This document shows positions 38,030-50,015 of a stretch of DNA of 64,000 nucleotides, one piece after another (position 1 is the first letter of the stretch; the number at the start of each line of letters is the position of its first letter). The notes beneath the pieces are model-generated. The model ran no database searches. It saw only the letters and a list, made by a program, of their open reading frames with translations, and was not told the DNA's origin. The position numbers were made by a program, and so were the translations under genes. Source of the DNA: Sipunculus nudus (taxonomy: Eukaryota; Annelida; Sipuncula; Golfingiida; Sipunculidae); the NCBI GenBank assembly GCA_026874595.1, contig CM049314.1:38483229-38547228 (forward strand). The letters are read 5' to 3'.

Positions 38030-38425
38030 AATGCCATGAACCACGCCATGAACTTTATTATTTAGGAAGAGGAGAGACTTTATGTTTTTTTGGTGCCACA
38101 TGGATTAATACAGGACTTCAGTTTTGTGTGTGCCCGAACTATGTGTTGATGATGGACTTCAGTTTCTCGTATACCGGATTGAGTTAAGTATTTCGTTGCA
38201 GTTCGTTATTTAGAGACTCAATTTTTCTTCAGAGTCTTGGTTATAAATTACGTTATGTATTGACTATTATATTATTTGTGTACGATTGTAAATATTGTAA
38301 TATAGGAATATAGCACTGTTTTTGCTCCCATATTTTGGTTACGTATTCATTTGAAGAGAACGTGTCTGAGCATATGTGTTACGGTTCGGCCTGAGTTGTT
38401 TGGTGTGAAAAGGGACCGTAACATA

Positions 38426-40504
38426 ATGGCGACCGCGACGAGATTTCACCAAACTCTCAAAAACATGATTAGAGCTTATTGTCTTGACACTAGGAACCAG
38501 TGGGATGAGGGTTTACCCTTTTTGATATTTGCAGCCCGAGAAGCAGTGCAAGAAAGCTTAGGGTTTAGCCCTTTTGAATTAGTGTATGGGCACTGTGTAA
38601 GAGGCCCCCTGGCGGTGTTAAAAGACACTTGGATGGAAAACAGTTGTCAAAGTAGCTTGTTAAAATATGTTCAGGAATTCAAGGAGAAATTAAGTAGGGC
38701 AAATGAAATCGCCCAAGAACATTTAAAGAAAGCCCAAAACAAAATGAAAGTATGGAATGACAAAAAGACGACAAAAAGAGAATTTAAACCTGGTGATAAA
38801 GTTCTGGTATTATTCCCAATTCCAGTACATCCCCTGCAAGCAAAATACTCTGGACCATACAAAATTGTTGAGAAGAAATCAGATTTGAATTATGTAATTG
38901 ATACTCCTGATCGTAGAAAGTCGCAACAACTTTGTCATATAAATATGTTGAAAGAATATCATGACAGATCAGCGGAAACATGTCAATCTAGTCCTCCCCA
39001 AACAAATTTGGTACTCATTAAAGAAACTGAAAAGAATGCCGAGGATGTTCTCATGAAGAAAACTGAACATCCTGTAAAACTGAACAACTCTGATATTTTA
39101 AATAATTTAGATCAGAAATTGTCACATTTGGATTTCGATCAGTTATCAGAGTTGAAGGAAATCCTGCTAAATTATGACTCTTTATTTCCTGATGTCCCCA
39201 GTAGAACTAATGTACTACAGCATGATGTAGACGTAGGAGATGCTTCCCCTATTAAACAGGCACCATATAGAGCTGGTCCCCAAAAGTTACAAGCCATAAA
39301 GAATGAAATCAAGTATATGATAGAGAATGATATTATTGAAAACAGCAGTAGTGCCTGGAGTTCCCCATGTTTGTTGATAAAGAAGCCTGATATGACCTAC
39401 AGATTTTGTACAGACTATCGAAAAGTTAACACTGTAACAATAACAGATACTTACCCTTTGCCCAGAGTGGAAGATTGCATTGATAGGATTGGATCTGCTA
39501 CGTATATTAGCAAGTTAGATCTGTTAAAAGGTTATTGGCAGGTACCTCTTACCGAACGGGCTAAGCAAATATCTGCGTTTGTAACGCCAAACGGTTTGTT
39601 CCAGTACAAAGTTATGCCCTTCGGAATGAAAAATGCGCCAGCCTGCTTCATGAGACTTATGAATTGTGTATTATCTGGCTTTGATAACTGTACTTGCTAT
39701 ATTGATGATGTTGTTGTATACAATCACATATGGGAAGATCATAAACAAAGTTTGGTAGAACTCTTTGAGAGACTGAAAAAAGCAGGATTGACAGTTAATC
39801 TTGCCAAGAGTGATTTTTGTCGTGCAAATGTAACATATTTAGGGCACGAAGTAGGTCAAGGTTGTGTAAAACCAATTGCCAGTAAAGTATCTGCTATCGT
39901 AGAATTTCCAGTTCCTACTAATTGCAAGGAACTAATGCGATTCTTAGGAATGATTGGGTATTACAGGAAATTTTGTCAGAACTTTGCAGAAGTTGTAAAT
40001 CCGTTAACGGACCTATTGAGAAAGGACAGAAAATTCCATTGGAATAAAAACTGTCAAAATGCTTTTGAAAGAGCCAAAGCTATATTACAAAGTGCACCTG
40101 TGTTACAGGCTCCAAATTTTGATAAACCGTTTTCTCTCATGACGGATGCCAGCGACTGCGGTGTAGGCGCTGTGCTCATCCAAGACGATGACTTTAACAT
40201 AACTCATCCGGTTTGCTACTATTCAAAGAAATTTTTACCTCATCAAAAGAATTATTCTACTATTGAAAAGGAAACTCTGTCACTATTGATGGCGTTACAG
40301 TACTTTGAAGTATATTTGGGCTCTACGCCTTATGATATAACTGTTTATACAGATCATAATCCCATAACATTTCTTCAGAAGATGAAGAATAATAATCAGA
40401 GATTAATGAGATGGAGTCTAGCCCTGTCAGAGTTTAACCTAGTTATCAAACACATCAAGGGCTCCGATAACATAATCGCTGATACGTTATCAAGACGTCA
40501 TTAA
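38426..40504 (+). CDS. pol: Truncated pol: integrase C-terminal part, RT, RNase H
   Basis: The first ATG, at 38426, gives 692 residues; the same frame is open upstream into the LTR. Residues 6-70 match the end of the integrase core (RFHQTLKNMIRAYC, then GFSPFELVYG), starting just after the place of the third catalytic acidic residue, so integrase activity is lost. A GPY/F-type module lies near 143-180 (SGPYKIVEKK, then HINMLKEYH). Reverse transcriptase covers about 275-455 with SKLDLLKGYW, MPFGMKNAP and the catalytic YIDD at 425-428. RNase H covers about 570-690 with the four acidic residues at D574, E616, D643 and D686. RT and RNase H look intact. There is no gag or protease; the ORF may be translated or be a passenger of a mobilised defective copy. 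Confidence 0.9.
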   Translation: MATATRFHQTLKNMIRAYCLDTRNQWDEGLPFLIFAAREAVQESLGFSPFELVYGHCVRGPLAVLKDTWMENSCQSSLLKYVQEFKEKLSRANEIAQEHLKKAQNKMKVWNDKKTTKREFKPGDKVLVLFPIPVHPLQAKYSGPYKIVEKKSDLNYVIDTPDRRKSQQLCHINMLKEYHDRSAETCQSSPPQTNLVLIKETEKNAEDVLMKKTEHPVKLNNSDILNNLDQKLSHLDFDQLSELKEILLNYDSLFPDVPSRTNVLQHDVDVGDASPIKQAPYRAGPQKLQAIKNEIKYMIENDIIENSSSAWSSPCLLIKKPDMTYRFCTDYRKVNTVTITDTYPLPRVEDCIDRIGSATYISKLDLLKGYWQVPLTERAKQISAFVTPNGLFQYKVMPFGMKNAPACFMRLMNCVLSGFDNCTCYIDDVVVYNHIWEDHKQSLVELFERLKKAGLTVNLAKSDFCRANVTYLGHEVGQGCVKPIASKVSAIVEFPVPTNCKELMRFLGMIGYYRKFCQNFAEVVNPLTDLLRKDRKFHWNKNCQNAFERAKAILQSAPVLQAPNFDKPFSLMTDASDCGVGAVLIQDDDFNITHPVCYYSKKFLPHQKNYSTIEKETLSLLMALQYFEVYLGSTPYDITVYTDHNPITFLQKMKNNNQRLMRWSLALSEFNLVIKHIKGSDNIIADTLSRRH
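38427..38444 (+). promoter_or_regulatory. Candidate primer-binding site
   Basis: TGGCGACCGCGAC begins 3 bases after the end of the 5' LTR; TGG pairs with the CCA end of a tRNA. The tRNA species is not assigned. The site overlaps the first ATG of the ORF. Confidence 0.5.
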
Positions 40505-40727
40505 TTTTGACCTGATGATTGACTCTTGTTGTAGCCTCGAATATGTTCTGTCCTTTGGAAGAGTTGTATTACATATATTACATGTATTAAGATATTGATG
40601 ATTATACTATTTGTGATGATGATAATTAATTAGCTTTGCGAAGCATAAACTAATGCTTAAGATGTCAAACTACTCATACACTCGTCATACAGTGCTAATG
40701 CTTTGCTCTCCTTACCTTCTTTCTTTT

Positions 40728-40738
40728 AAGGGTGGGGG
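40728..40738 (+). promoter_or_regulatory. Polypurine tract
   Basis: AAGGGTGGGGG ends right at the 3' LTR and is the expected primer for plus-strand DNA. One T interrupts it. Confidence 0.7.
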
Positions 40739-41470
40739 TGTTGCATGGACGTCACCCGGACATCGGAGGATGGCGCCACGAAGTGGTGTGGTCGCCCCCG
40801 TTTCCACGCGTATGGATCCACCCCGCTATTAGTGACTACTGACGCGCTTTGAGAAACATAAACACTATTCTGGGACCATTCAGTACTGGTTTTGCAGTTC
40901 TGACGGCGCTATCGTTTCTCTCAAGCAAAACCACAAACTTCTGCGGTTTCCACCCATTGTTGAAAGCCTATAAAACGAACTCGCCTGCAGTACGAGGCGG
41001 GACTATCGATTTTGCTACGCCACGTTGCTGTTTTCCCGGGGGACCGTGACCGTGGGCTCTTGGTCCCCAAGCCCACGGAATGCCATGAACCACGCCATGA
41101 ACTTTATTATTTAGGAAGAGGAGAGACATTATGTTTTTTGGTGCCACATGGATTAATACAGGACTTCAGTTTTGTGTGTGCCCGAACTATGTGTTGATGA
41201 TGGACTTCAGTTTCTCGTATACCGGATTCAGTTAAGTATTTCGTTGCAGTTCGTTTTTAGAGACTCAATTTTTCTTCAGAGACTTGGTTATAAATTACGT
41301 TATGTATTGACTATTATATTATTTGTGTACGATTGTAAATATTGTAATATAGGAATATAGCACTGTTTTTGCTCCCATATTTTGGTTACGTATTCATTTG
41401 AAGAGAACGTGTCTGAGCATATGTGTTACGGTTCGGCCTGAGTTGTTTGGTGTGAAAAGGGACCGTAACA
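40739..41470 (+). repeat. 3' LTR
   Basis: 732 bp, starting TGTTGCATGG right after a purine tract and ending CCGTAACA, followed by ATTGT. The TATA box copy is at 40969-40975. Confidence 0.92.
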
Positions 41471-41475
41471 ATTGT
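41471..41475 (+). repeat. Target site duplication, right
   Basis: ATTGT directly after the 3' LTR, equal to 37686-37690. Confidence 0.85.
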
Positions 41476-41984
41476 AACATGAAGAAATATTATTATTTAC
41501 CCAGACTGAAGACCAGTAGGGCCAGTAAGAATGCGCCTCCAGTGAGAGCTCTCATTCTGCCTGTTATGTTGTTATGTAGTGAGGATTCTTACTGATAAGG
41601 TAGAAGTGCAGCAGGGACCAGTGCACTGGGCTTTTAGTAACATCCATAAGACAAACCTGTCTTTCAGTCATATGACGTAACAACGTTCTGGAGTTACACA
41701 ACATCATGTTAATCGTTTACATTTCCGTATCTAGCTCCACATCTTTCAGTGAAGTCTGTTCATATAAAATTATGTTTATTGGGCGCAAACACAAGGATGC
41801 AGTTCCGGCTGTCTGATTCGTCCTGTCTGTACCATGTGATATGCTTGTGCATTGTTTCTTCTTTTTCCCTTTAACTTTAAGACCGGATATTTTTTAGAAT
41901 GATGATATTAAATTCATGTGTTAAATGGCTGAATTTGTATCTTTAACTAGAGCTGTTTTTCTTCTGCGTAAGGTACACATAGAA

Positions 41985-43925
41985 GAATATAATGATTATT
42001 TAAAGTAATCCTTTGAATTCGATTATTCTGTCGTATTTTGTCTGGTAAATATTTCAACACAAATAATAAATAAGTATGGGGAGAGAGGGTCATCTTGACG
42101 CACTCCACTCTCTAATAAGAAATAACCTGAGGAGTAGCCATTGTACATTATACATGAACTAATGTTAGTATAGAAATCTGACCCAAGATATTAAATTTTC
42201 TCCAAAATTAAATAGTTTCAAAACCTCTGCATATAATTCCATTCCAATGCATCAAACGCTTTTTCAAACTCTACAATGAGAGGTATCCCTTGTTGATCTA
42301 TAATTTTAGGGTAATCTATTTTATCTAAAACTCAATGCTTCCCATAAATTTCGGCCTTTAATAAAACCATGTTGATCAGTACTAATAATTAAAGGTAGCA
42401 TTTTCTTTATTATTTCTGAAACTACCTGGGATGTAATTTTAAAATCATTATTTAAAAGGGTTATTGGTCTCCTATTTTTGTTTAATAATCAATGTATACC
42501 TTTTTTTATGAATAAGTGTTATCACAGACTGCTATTGAGAGGGACACATTTCACCAAACTGAAGTGATTTATTAAACGAATTATTAACTAAAGGTCCTAT
42601 TTTGTTCCAAAAATAGTTATAGAATTCTATAGTTAACTCTTCATATACTGAAGACCTAATTTGAAATTATATTTTTACATTATTCTAACGTTATTGGTTT
42701 CTCACATAGCTGTCTACCTTCTGTTGAGAGTTTTTTTTCTGTATGGTTGAATTGTCTAAAAATATTGAGCTTCTAGAGAATTATGGTCTACATTCTTACT
42801 TTTATAAAGATTAGTTCAAACTATTTTAAAACGATCCTTAATACCTTTTTCACTTGTAACAATTGAGCCTGACTTTAATTTTAATTTCTGAATGTTTTTA
42901 TTGCCTCCTGACTTAAGCCCTGATAATGGTCCTTACATGTTTCATTTCAATATTATTTATTTTTTATATGAAAATATTCTTCTATTATTTTTTTCTAATT
43001 TTTTTTATCTATCCACTAATGTATATATTAATTCTTTCTAATATTTTTTATCTATCCACTAATGTATAATAATGTTGGTCTGTTTCTTTTTTAACTTTCT
43101 TTGTAAATATAATTATTTCCTATCTGATATAATGCTTACTCATTGCCCATGGATTTCTGCAATCGCACCATATGTCCAATTTTTCATTCATTAATTTTAT
43201 ATAATGTGCATCTTGTAACAGAGCATTATTTAATTTTCAATATCCCTTCCTGTGGTCTGACTCAATAATAGTTTCCATTCGAACAGGACTTTATAGTGAT
43301 CTGATATTGGCGCTGGAAGTATTCCGGCCTTAATTACAAAATCTTGCATCTCACTTCATATGACCAACATGTCTCAGACACACTTTATTGATCTTTGCTT
43401 TTGTCTCCATGTAAAAGATGTTATAGTTCCATTTCACAGTCACCATAAATCTACAAGTGTCTTCTTTTATATTCCATCTTTAAGATCATCAACTGATTCA
43501 AATGAGCAATTTGTCTACCACCACATTCATCAATATAAACTATAAACCAATATTGAAATCTCCTTTTAATATCAAATGCATGCCCTGAGTTTCCCATAAT
43601 GTATTAATGTGTCTCTCATTTTCATTAAGAAAACAACTTTCTTGCTTCCAAGGTTTGGTCCATAGAAATTGCACAGATAACTAATTTTGTCTTAAATTGA
43701 AGTTTCTAGGAAAAAATAATATGCCTTCATCGTCTTTAAACATTCTGATACTTTCATAATCCAAACGGATTTATAAAATACACCTATGCATCTACTATGC
43801 AGCTATGGTTATATATTTCCTCCCCAGTCATTCTTACATCGTCTTTCAACTATCTTTGTTATTGTACGTGTCTTATAAGTATATTATATCAGCCTTGGTT
43901 TTTGTCCCCATGTAAAGACACGCCT
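41985..43925 (-). pseudogene. Decayed L1/Tx1-like LINE: endonuclease and reverse transcriptase
   Basis: On the minus strand, from 43925 down, broken frames read CNFYGPN, TFTWRQKQ and ILPAPISDHYKVL (AP endonuclease marks, the last with the S-D-H motif), then LNNALLQDAHYIKLMNE of the linker near 43200. RT follows near 42470-42080: RPITLLNNDFKI, STDQHGFIKGRN, FEKAFDALEW and SGVRQDDPLSPYLFI (the usual GDPLSP is altered). Frames change often and stops are many. The RT catalytic YxDD and C-terminal part are not found before the LTR element begins, so the 3' part is missing or too decayed. The order of blocks and RT type fit the L1/Tx1 branch. Confidence 0.65.
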
Positions 43926-44989
43926 TCTTTTCTTACAGTTTTCAGGCCCTTACATTTATTGTAGCTACTTTAATTATTGGAGACTTCTCGAATTTCTAAT
44001 TAGTCATATATTGTTGTAGTTGTACAAAACAATATATAATCTTCACTATGCGGAAACGTATCTAAAAAACTATAAGATACCTAACATAGTTTTTTGTTAT
44101 ACTGGCAATTATCAACCATCTGTTCAGTTGCCTGAAACGCTGTGCCAGTCTGTGTTGGTCAACCAGCTAAATGATATACAGTTAAACACTATTAGGCCTA
44201 CATATTAATCTTTGCGTTATGCCATCTCCAAAATTCAAATGAAACAAACTTACAAGTTATTAAATAAACAGAAGTACACGTTTACAATACCTTCATCAGT
44301 TGAGTGGAATCATGGTCAACAACATGATAACAGGTCGCCCTTGTCACGCATGCACCAATACATGCGAAAGTAATAATAGTGCTTATGACCCTAATGAAAA
44401 ATCATTGTAAAGCTAGAATGATCATACTGTGCTCAATACAATAACACAAAACAGACATATAGGAATAGATAAACGCACCACGTGAGTATACCTATCTACG
44501 TCTCTTAAACTTGCATTCATGGCATTCAAGTTAACGAGCAAAAATAGGAACAGTGCACTCACACGAAAACAGAAAAATATATCACCGGTTGGAATGTGCA
44601 AAGGAAATGGAAGCACGTTTTACTGGCCCCACTGTTCTATTATATTTCAGCCGATTAGAAACGCGTAACCTTTGAAGTTTACTGGGTACTTGTTTGGTCA
44701 CGCATATCCGCATAGAAACCAACACAAAGGTGCATCCAAGAAATTCCGAAAGGCCCGTTTGTATCAAAATATCATATATATATCAAAAACATTCACACCA
44801 TGTTTATTGTAATTGTATAGTATTAATTGAAGCAAACTAAATATTCAGTACAGACTTGAAAGAGATACCAACACAGCATGGCCAATGATTTGCATACTGA
44901 AATTTTTTAAGTTCATGGCCTAATAATAATTACAACTTTGTTGAATGGCTCCTTTATAATAAAGGTCGTTCAATTCACTGAATATGTTT

Positions 44990-45600
44990 AGCGATGAATT
45001 GCGACGTGTTTTCCGTCTATTATATGTTTCCTCCAGTTGAATGTTGCTTTCAGTCCGTCATTGTAAGCATTTGCGGTAAGGTCCGTCATTTGAGCTCATA
45101 GTCCGTCTTTCCAATTCATTCAATTTTTTCCACATCTCTGCTTTTTTTTTTTAATTCTCTTTTTTGCGTTTTCTTGAATTTTCTTGATACCTTTCACTTG
45201 TTATACTGATTTTCGGGTATCTTCTGACATTTAACGTCTCTTTGTTCTCGTCTACCTGGTTTTCTGAGAACTGAAGGCTTTGAGTTAACTGTGTTATTTT
45301 CTCCTTGTTTTTTTTATCAATTAAGTTTTGTGTCAATGTCCTCACGAAGTGATATTCTGTGTGTGTCTATGGTAACAATCATAGTATCCAAAAAATGTTT
45401 AGTTTTACTATCAATATATGTGTCTTGAAAAGAACCAAGCCCCCTTCGGTCCGTCTTTCCTCGGCTTCCCCTGTGATTGTATCGATGGAGCAGGTATTTA
45501 TGAACAAGATTTTTCTCCTCTCCCAGCTACCAGATATTTTTAGTAAACTGTCCACTTGCTTGCCTTTCTGTAACCGTTTATTCCTAGTTCTCATTTACTA
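44990..45600 (-). pseudogene. Possible ORF1 remnant of the same LINE
   Basis: Minus-strand frames read VDSLLKISGSWERRK, then ITQLTQSLQFSENQVDENKE and KKAEMWKKLNELERR, a charged, coiled-coil-like text as in L1-type ORF1 proteins. It lies upstream of the endonuclease in the same direction, but about 1 kb separates them and the link is inferred. It could instead be the remnant of an unrelated gene. Confidence 0.3.
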
Positions 45601-45867
45601 TTTAATATAATTTGAGTTAAATAAGACCTTTCAATGTGCACGGTCCGAGGCCCGAAAACACGTCCGAAATGCCAACCTCAACTGGATAAAATAAAATCAG
45701 TCATATATCAAATCTAACATATACTGCACATTAAAAGAAAAGAGGCAAAGACATTAGAAAAGCCCCGTTGGAACTTTAAAATGTCAGTTTAAAAAGAACT
45801 TTGGCATTTACCCATGTTCAGCAATGAGTTATTTACAGAGATGTTTTGAAAAAGACACTGCCATACC

Positions 45868-45990
45868 TAATAATGTCATAATTCGTGTGAAACCAAGCAA
45901 CGATTTGTTTCCCCTGGGAATAACATCATGTAATAAGTGTCCTTTGTGTGAGATTAATACTGCCCTGTTCAGGCCGTAAAACGAGACGTT
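45868..45990 (+). repeat. Dispersed repeat family R2, copy C
   Basis: Contains GTCATAATTCGTGTGAAACC, GTGTGAGATTAATACTGCCC and TGTTCAGGCC, in the same order as the copy at 36771. Confidence 0.45.
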
Positions 45991-46569
45991 CTTGTTTATT
46001 CAAGCACCGCAAAACCGCCAAACCACCTTATAACTAAGTTCATTTGCCATTTATAATACATGTACTAATCAATTCTACTTGAAAGAAAATATATCAAATT
46101 CCACGTTGTTTCTGTACACTCTCAAATAATATTGTTTTTTCATAGCATTATATACAAACCAGTGCCACCTAGAGCGAGTAATATAAAAAATGTCTTTCAA
46201 ATCTGTCTGGGTTTACACTTCAGGCAATGTTAACTTGTCTAATTACACTTTCTTATATATCATTTTTCAACCGAGGGCATTTAAGCCATTTTGGGAAAAC
46301 ACCAGAATTTATTCACCGTCGCTGTCTATTATTATTTTAATGTCAATTGGAGTCATACTACATTATGCATAGACAAGCGATCAATTTTAAATTATACACG
46401 CCAGTGAAAGATGTGAATACAATAGTTCGACATTGAGCTGTAAAATCTCTCATTTTACCTATTTCTTTTCCAAGTTATTCCTAATAATTTTTTCGTTTGT
46501 TTTATAACTTTTTTATTCCTTAGTCATTAAATTATAATGTTATCCACAGTTTATTAATATATAATTCAT

Positions 46570-47300
46570 AGGTTGAGAATATCAATGAATTTGAACACCG
46601 GAGATCCCCTCCCCCGGCAAATCGCACTCGTCAGTGAGCGGGGCACGACCTATTCCCTAATGTCTGCAGACCGCTCACCCGACCGTACGCTCCAAAAGCA
46701 GCGGCTACGCTACGCTCAACTATTGGCTACACTAACCGCTGCATTAAACCGCGGTTGCTGGTCAGGTTTGGCCACCAGAAGATGCTGTCTCTGTGGAATT
46801 CCCCCTACGTTATATTTAACCAAACACATTGCAGGTATCACCAGCACAAACGGATGTTCTCCGAGGTAACGGTCACTTTACGCTGCTATGGAAAGAGCTT
46901 GGCAGCATGGGCTTTTTTCACCCCGCTGGAATACACACGATGCAATCGTCAGCTTTCAACACAGTCTGTATACTGACTTGCCTGAGGTCAGTTATCCCCA
47001 CTGCAGTATGTATAATTCCTGTATTGCGTGCCGCACGAGCTTGCCCCGCGAAGCTATGTTTGTTTACAGGCGCGCTAAGCCAATCAGATTTCTTCTACCA
47101 GTTCTGCAGATTTTTTTTATAAACGCAGAGCCAATCATATTTTACTTTATCCTGCGCAAACTGACTGGGTGTTGCCAAACCTGAAGAATCCTGCTATTTC
47201 TCACAGCGTGTGAGTGGAAAGTCACTGGGCCGGGAGGTCACGCGCTGTGTTCAGAGCGTAACCCGACCGTGAAACCACACGGCTCCTAGGATGATTCTCG
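46570..47300. other. CG-richer segment with CCAAT boxes
   Basis: Several overlapping frames are open here because the base composition is balanced, but none looks like a known protein. CCAAT occurs at 47080-47084 and 47131-47135, with TATAAA at 47118-47123. It may be the promoter of the membrane-protein gene that ends at 51951, or a transposon piece. Confidence 0.3.
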
Positions 47301-47434
47301 GAACATATTAATTATTTTTTCACGGAAATTACATTTTAACGATGATATTTTGCAAGTTATAAACGTAGATGCGCGTGTTCACCATGCCAGGGTTACAGAA
47401 CGAGCTTTTAGGTCAAGACATATAAGGAACATGG

Positions 47435-47436
<2 letters not shown>

Positions 47437-47472
<36 letters not shown>
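47437..47472. repeat. (TA)n microsatellite
   Basis: About 35 pure bases. Confidence 0.95.
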
Positions 47473-47475
<3 letters not shown>

Positions 47476-48686
47476 TATAAACCTGTCTCAAGTTTAACAC
47501 ATACGTACATACAACAAAGATACATATAATATTATTATTATTATTAGAATACTAGACTCGAGCAGGTTCGATATCTATGCTGTAACTAACATTAGGGTCG
47601 ATAATCCAAACTTTAATGTATTATGACACAATGGATCCACTGCAATCTGTCAAGAAGACAGTCTTGTATTGGGTACATAAAACATTGGCAAGTTGCCAAC
47701 ACTCGGATCGTCGCGACTTTTTAAACTATCGGGTAGATGTATTATATTTTGACTGTAATCGCCGCGTGTTCACGTGAATATCTCACTTTGGGCAACACTG
47801 ACTGGCTGAGCCAGAATTTGTTACATTTTCTTTAAAGGACCATATTTGAACAGCGATCGAGGCCGATGGGCTGTAATTTAACACTGAATAAGCTTTCATT
47901 ACCAAACATCCTCGTCAATATGTTTCATATAATACTGTACATAATCATAGGACCATTTTGAAAGAATATTTATGTTGATATATACAGACAGAAATTATAG
48001 TATGTTCTTTGTGCCCCTACCTATATTATCATATATAAGTACTTTGAAATTTGCCCATGATATTATACGACGGAGAGCGTATGTTAAGCCCAATAATTTG
48101 ATCAACAGAACGCCAGTATATACGATTTTATGTGCTAAGCTTATATTTTTCTATATAGGGTACAAATGTGAAGAACGGCTTCATTAGGAAAGCTTATCAG
48201 GTCACTTTATTTTCAAAGCGAATTCTGAGTAGACAACACCTCTAATAATACGTGGCCAAAATAATTTTCATGTGATGAACTGCGTTTTACAGCAAAAACC
48301 ACTGTGATTAATATGTTATGATGATTACTTAAATATTACTGTCAGTCTGTCACACCTGCAGGTATTCAACACACAGTATTTAACCTATATATTATCATAG
48401 GGGATTCAAAGTTTTGTTGTATAGCTGACATATTGCTGATCATGGCTTGACTAATAACCCGTTTCTTTGGTTGCTGCCGCCACGATACATGTCACTGCTT
48501 GTTTTTACTATTAAAATATTACTGATCTTACTGTCAGTAAACTTACTATTTGCACCATCTTGTGGATCCGTGACTTACTTTGGAACCCTAATTACATATA
48601 AAGCAGGGGTAGCTATGTTATACTTCTATTATCTAATACCTTTTTATCTAGTTCCTGTGCTTATTAAACAATGTTAAAGTATTATT

Positions 48687-48960
48687 ATGATCAAACCCTT
48701 GCGCACAATGAAATTTAAAGACTTGGGTATTACATATAACATTTGATATTTTCATGCATTTTTTAATCATTCAAATGATCCAATATATAAAAAAAAACTA
48801 AATTAGGGCTTTTCTGCATATCAGACCCTTCTACCAAACCCTTGCGCACAATGAAATATAACGTCTGTGTAAAGATATAAACATCTGTTAAATTCAGGCA
48901 TATTTTATCCTTCAATATGTAAAAAGCTAAATTAGCGCATGTCTGCATATATGGCTCTTC
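48687..48960 (+). repeat. Tandem duplication, unit ~144 bp
   Basis: AAACCCTTGCGCACAATGAA starts both units (about 48692 and 48836), and CTAAATTAG.GC.T.TCTGCATAT ends both. The middle is diverged. Confidence 0.7.
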
Positions 48961-49929
48961 TCGGCTCCTTAAGACATAACATGAAGAAATTATTCCACCC
49001 TCTATCATTAAAGAAGAGAAACAACTCAGCATACGATTTGGCACTCGATTGAGTCATCCTGGTCAGAACAAGACCGCACAAAATACAATATTCTTCAACA
49101 GGTCCGCATTCTCCAAAACCAAAAACCACCAGCAGCTCCGGTTAACAGAATAGGCTGTCATACAGTAACATATCTGCAAGGAAAAAAGAGGGGTTATATT
49201 TTCATTTGTGTTTGTCCATCTGTACGTTCGTCAGTTTTTTTTTTTTTTTTTTTTTATTTTGTCTGACATGATTATAAAAGGGGCATTTTCATTTAGATTT
49301 TTTTTGGGAGTCCTAGGGACGTGTGCGTGAAACAAACACAGTCTGATGAAGGGCCTCATCCAGGAGTGGATGTAATATAGTTTTGTCTGTCTGTATGTAC
49401 CTGTATAGAATGACTGGACAGGACATGATGGTGACATCTGGTGAAGGGCGTTAGCACTTTAAGTAGAAACCATGTACAAATATGTTCTGTTTTGAGTGAC
49501 CCATACATCTTCATGCTATCCATTCGATGGCTACGCTTTCACAGACCTTGCTTCAGTGACCCTCTCTGGCGTCTATTTCATGAATATTGAAAAACTTCAT
49601 TGAACCAATCAAATGTTTCACCTACACGTGTTCTACGAGGACCTCTTGTGCGATGTTTCCACCAAACGTTTAGCATTGCATCGAGAATCCGACCAATCAA
49701 ATAAAAGACATTGAGCCTGTCCAGTTCCCTGTATGTGTTCTTGTTCAGGCAACGTGTGGACAGTAAATTGTATGCATTTTGTTCATTTGATCTGATTGGC
49801 AGTTTGGATTCGAGTCCTAACACATGTTTTAGTAAATATATATACCAAAGTCTGTGAACGCGTAACCATAGATTTGATAGTATGAAGATGGATCCATATG
49901 TCTCGTTATGAGTGTGTGTTGGCCGATAT

Positions 49930-49931
<2 letters not shown>

Positions 49932-49981
<50 letters not shown>
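49932..49981. repeat. (CT)n microsatellite next to a splice acceptor
   Basis: Fifty bases of CT ending 35 bases before the acceptor of the exon at 50016; it may act as an extended pyrimidine tract. Confidence 0.95.
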
Positions 49982-49985
<4 letters not shown>

Positions 49986-50015
49986 CCCTACTCAGTCTTA
50001 GCATGTTTAACTCAG

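Larger units (their letters stand above)
37691..38423 (+). repeat. 5' LTR
   Basis: 733 bp, bounded by TG and CA. It carries TATAAAA at 37920-37926 and a stable hairpin at 38001-38029. It differs from the 3' LTR at about ten places, including T/C at the CTATCAGTG site, CCCCGGGG versus CCCGGGGG and one missing T near the start. Confidence 0.92.
37691..41470 (+). mobile_element. Ty3/gypsy-type LTR retrotransposon, internally deleted, integrase-first order
   Basis: Two nearly identical LTRs (37691-38423 and 40739-41470) start TGT..GCATGGACG and end CCGTAACA, and the same 5 bases, ATTGT, flank the element on both sides. A primer-binding site candidate follows the 5' LTR and a purine tract precedes the 3' LTR. 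The 2.3-kb inside holds one ORF with the end of an integrase, then reverse transcriptase and RNase H. Gag, protease and the integrase front are absent. Integrase before reverse transcriptase is the order of Ty1/copia and of the Gmr1-type group within Ty3/gypsy; the protein motifs here are Ty3/gypsy. About ten differences between LTRs suggest a recent insertion. It can hardly be autonomous, as gag and protease are missing. Confidence 0.9.

Noticed and set aside
37800-38187. Short ORFs at 37.8-38.2 and 40.8-41.6 kb with the same protein text
   Set aside because: They are frames inside the two LTR copies with no known protein text.
38351-38425. Start of the pol ORF at 38351, inside the LTR
   Set aside because: That position is TTG, not ATG. 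The first ATG is at 38426, so the LTR part is only an open extension.
48447-48677. Hydrophobic 76-residue ORF
   Set aside because: Composition follows from T-rich DNA; no conserved motif or splice context.
49340-49375. Hammerhead-ribozyme-like CTGATGAAG (also CTGATGAGGAAAG near 54830)
   Set aside because: The second core strand and flanking stems could not be formed at either place.
49578-49823. Minus-strand 81-residue ORF
   Set aside because: Text looks partly protein-like, but no family, splice partners or second copy were found.
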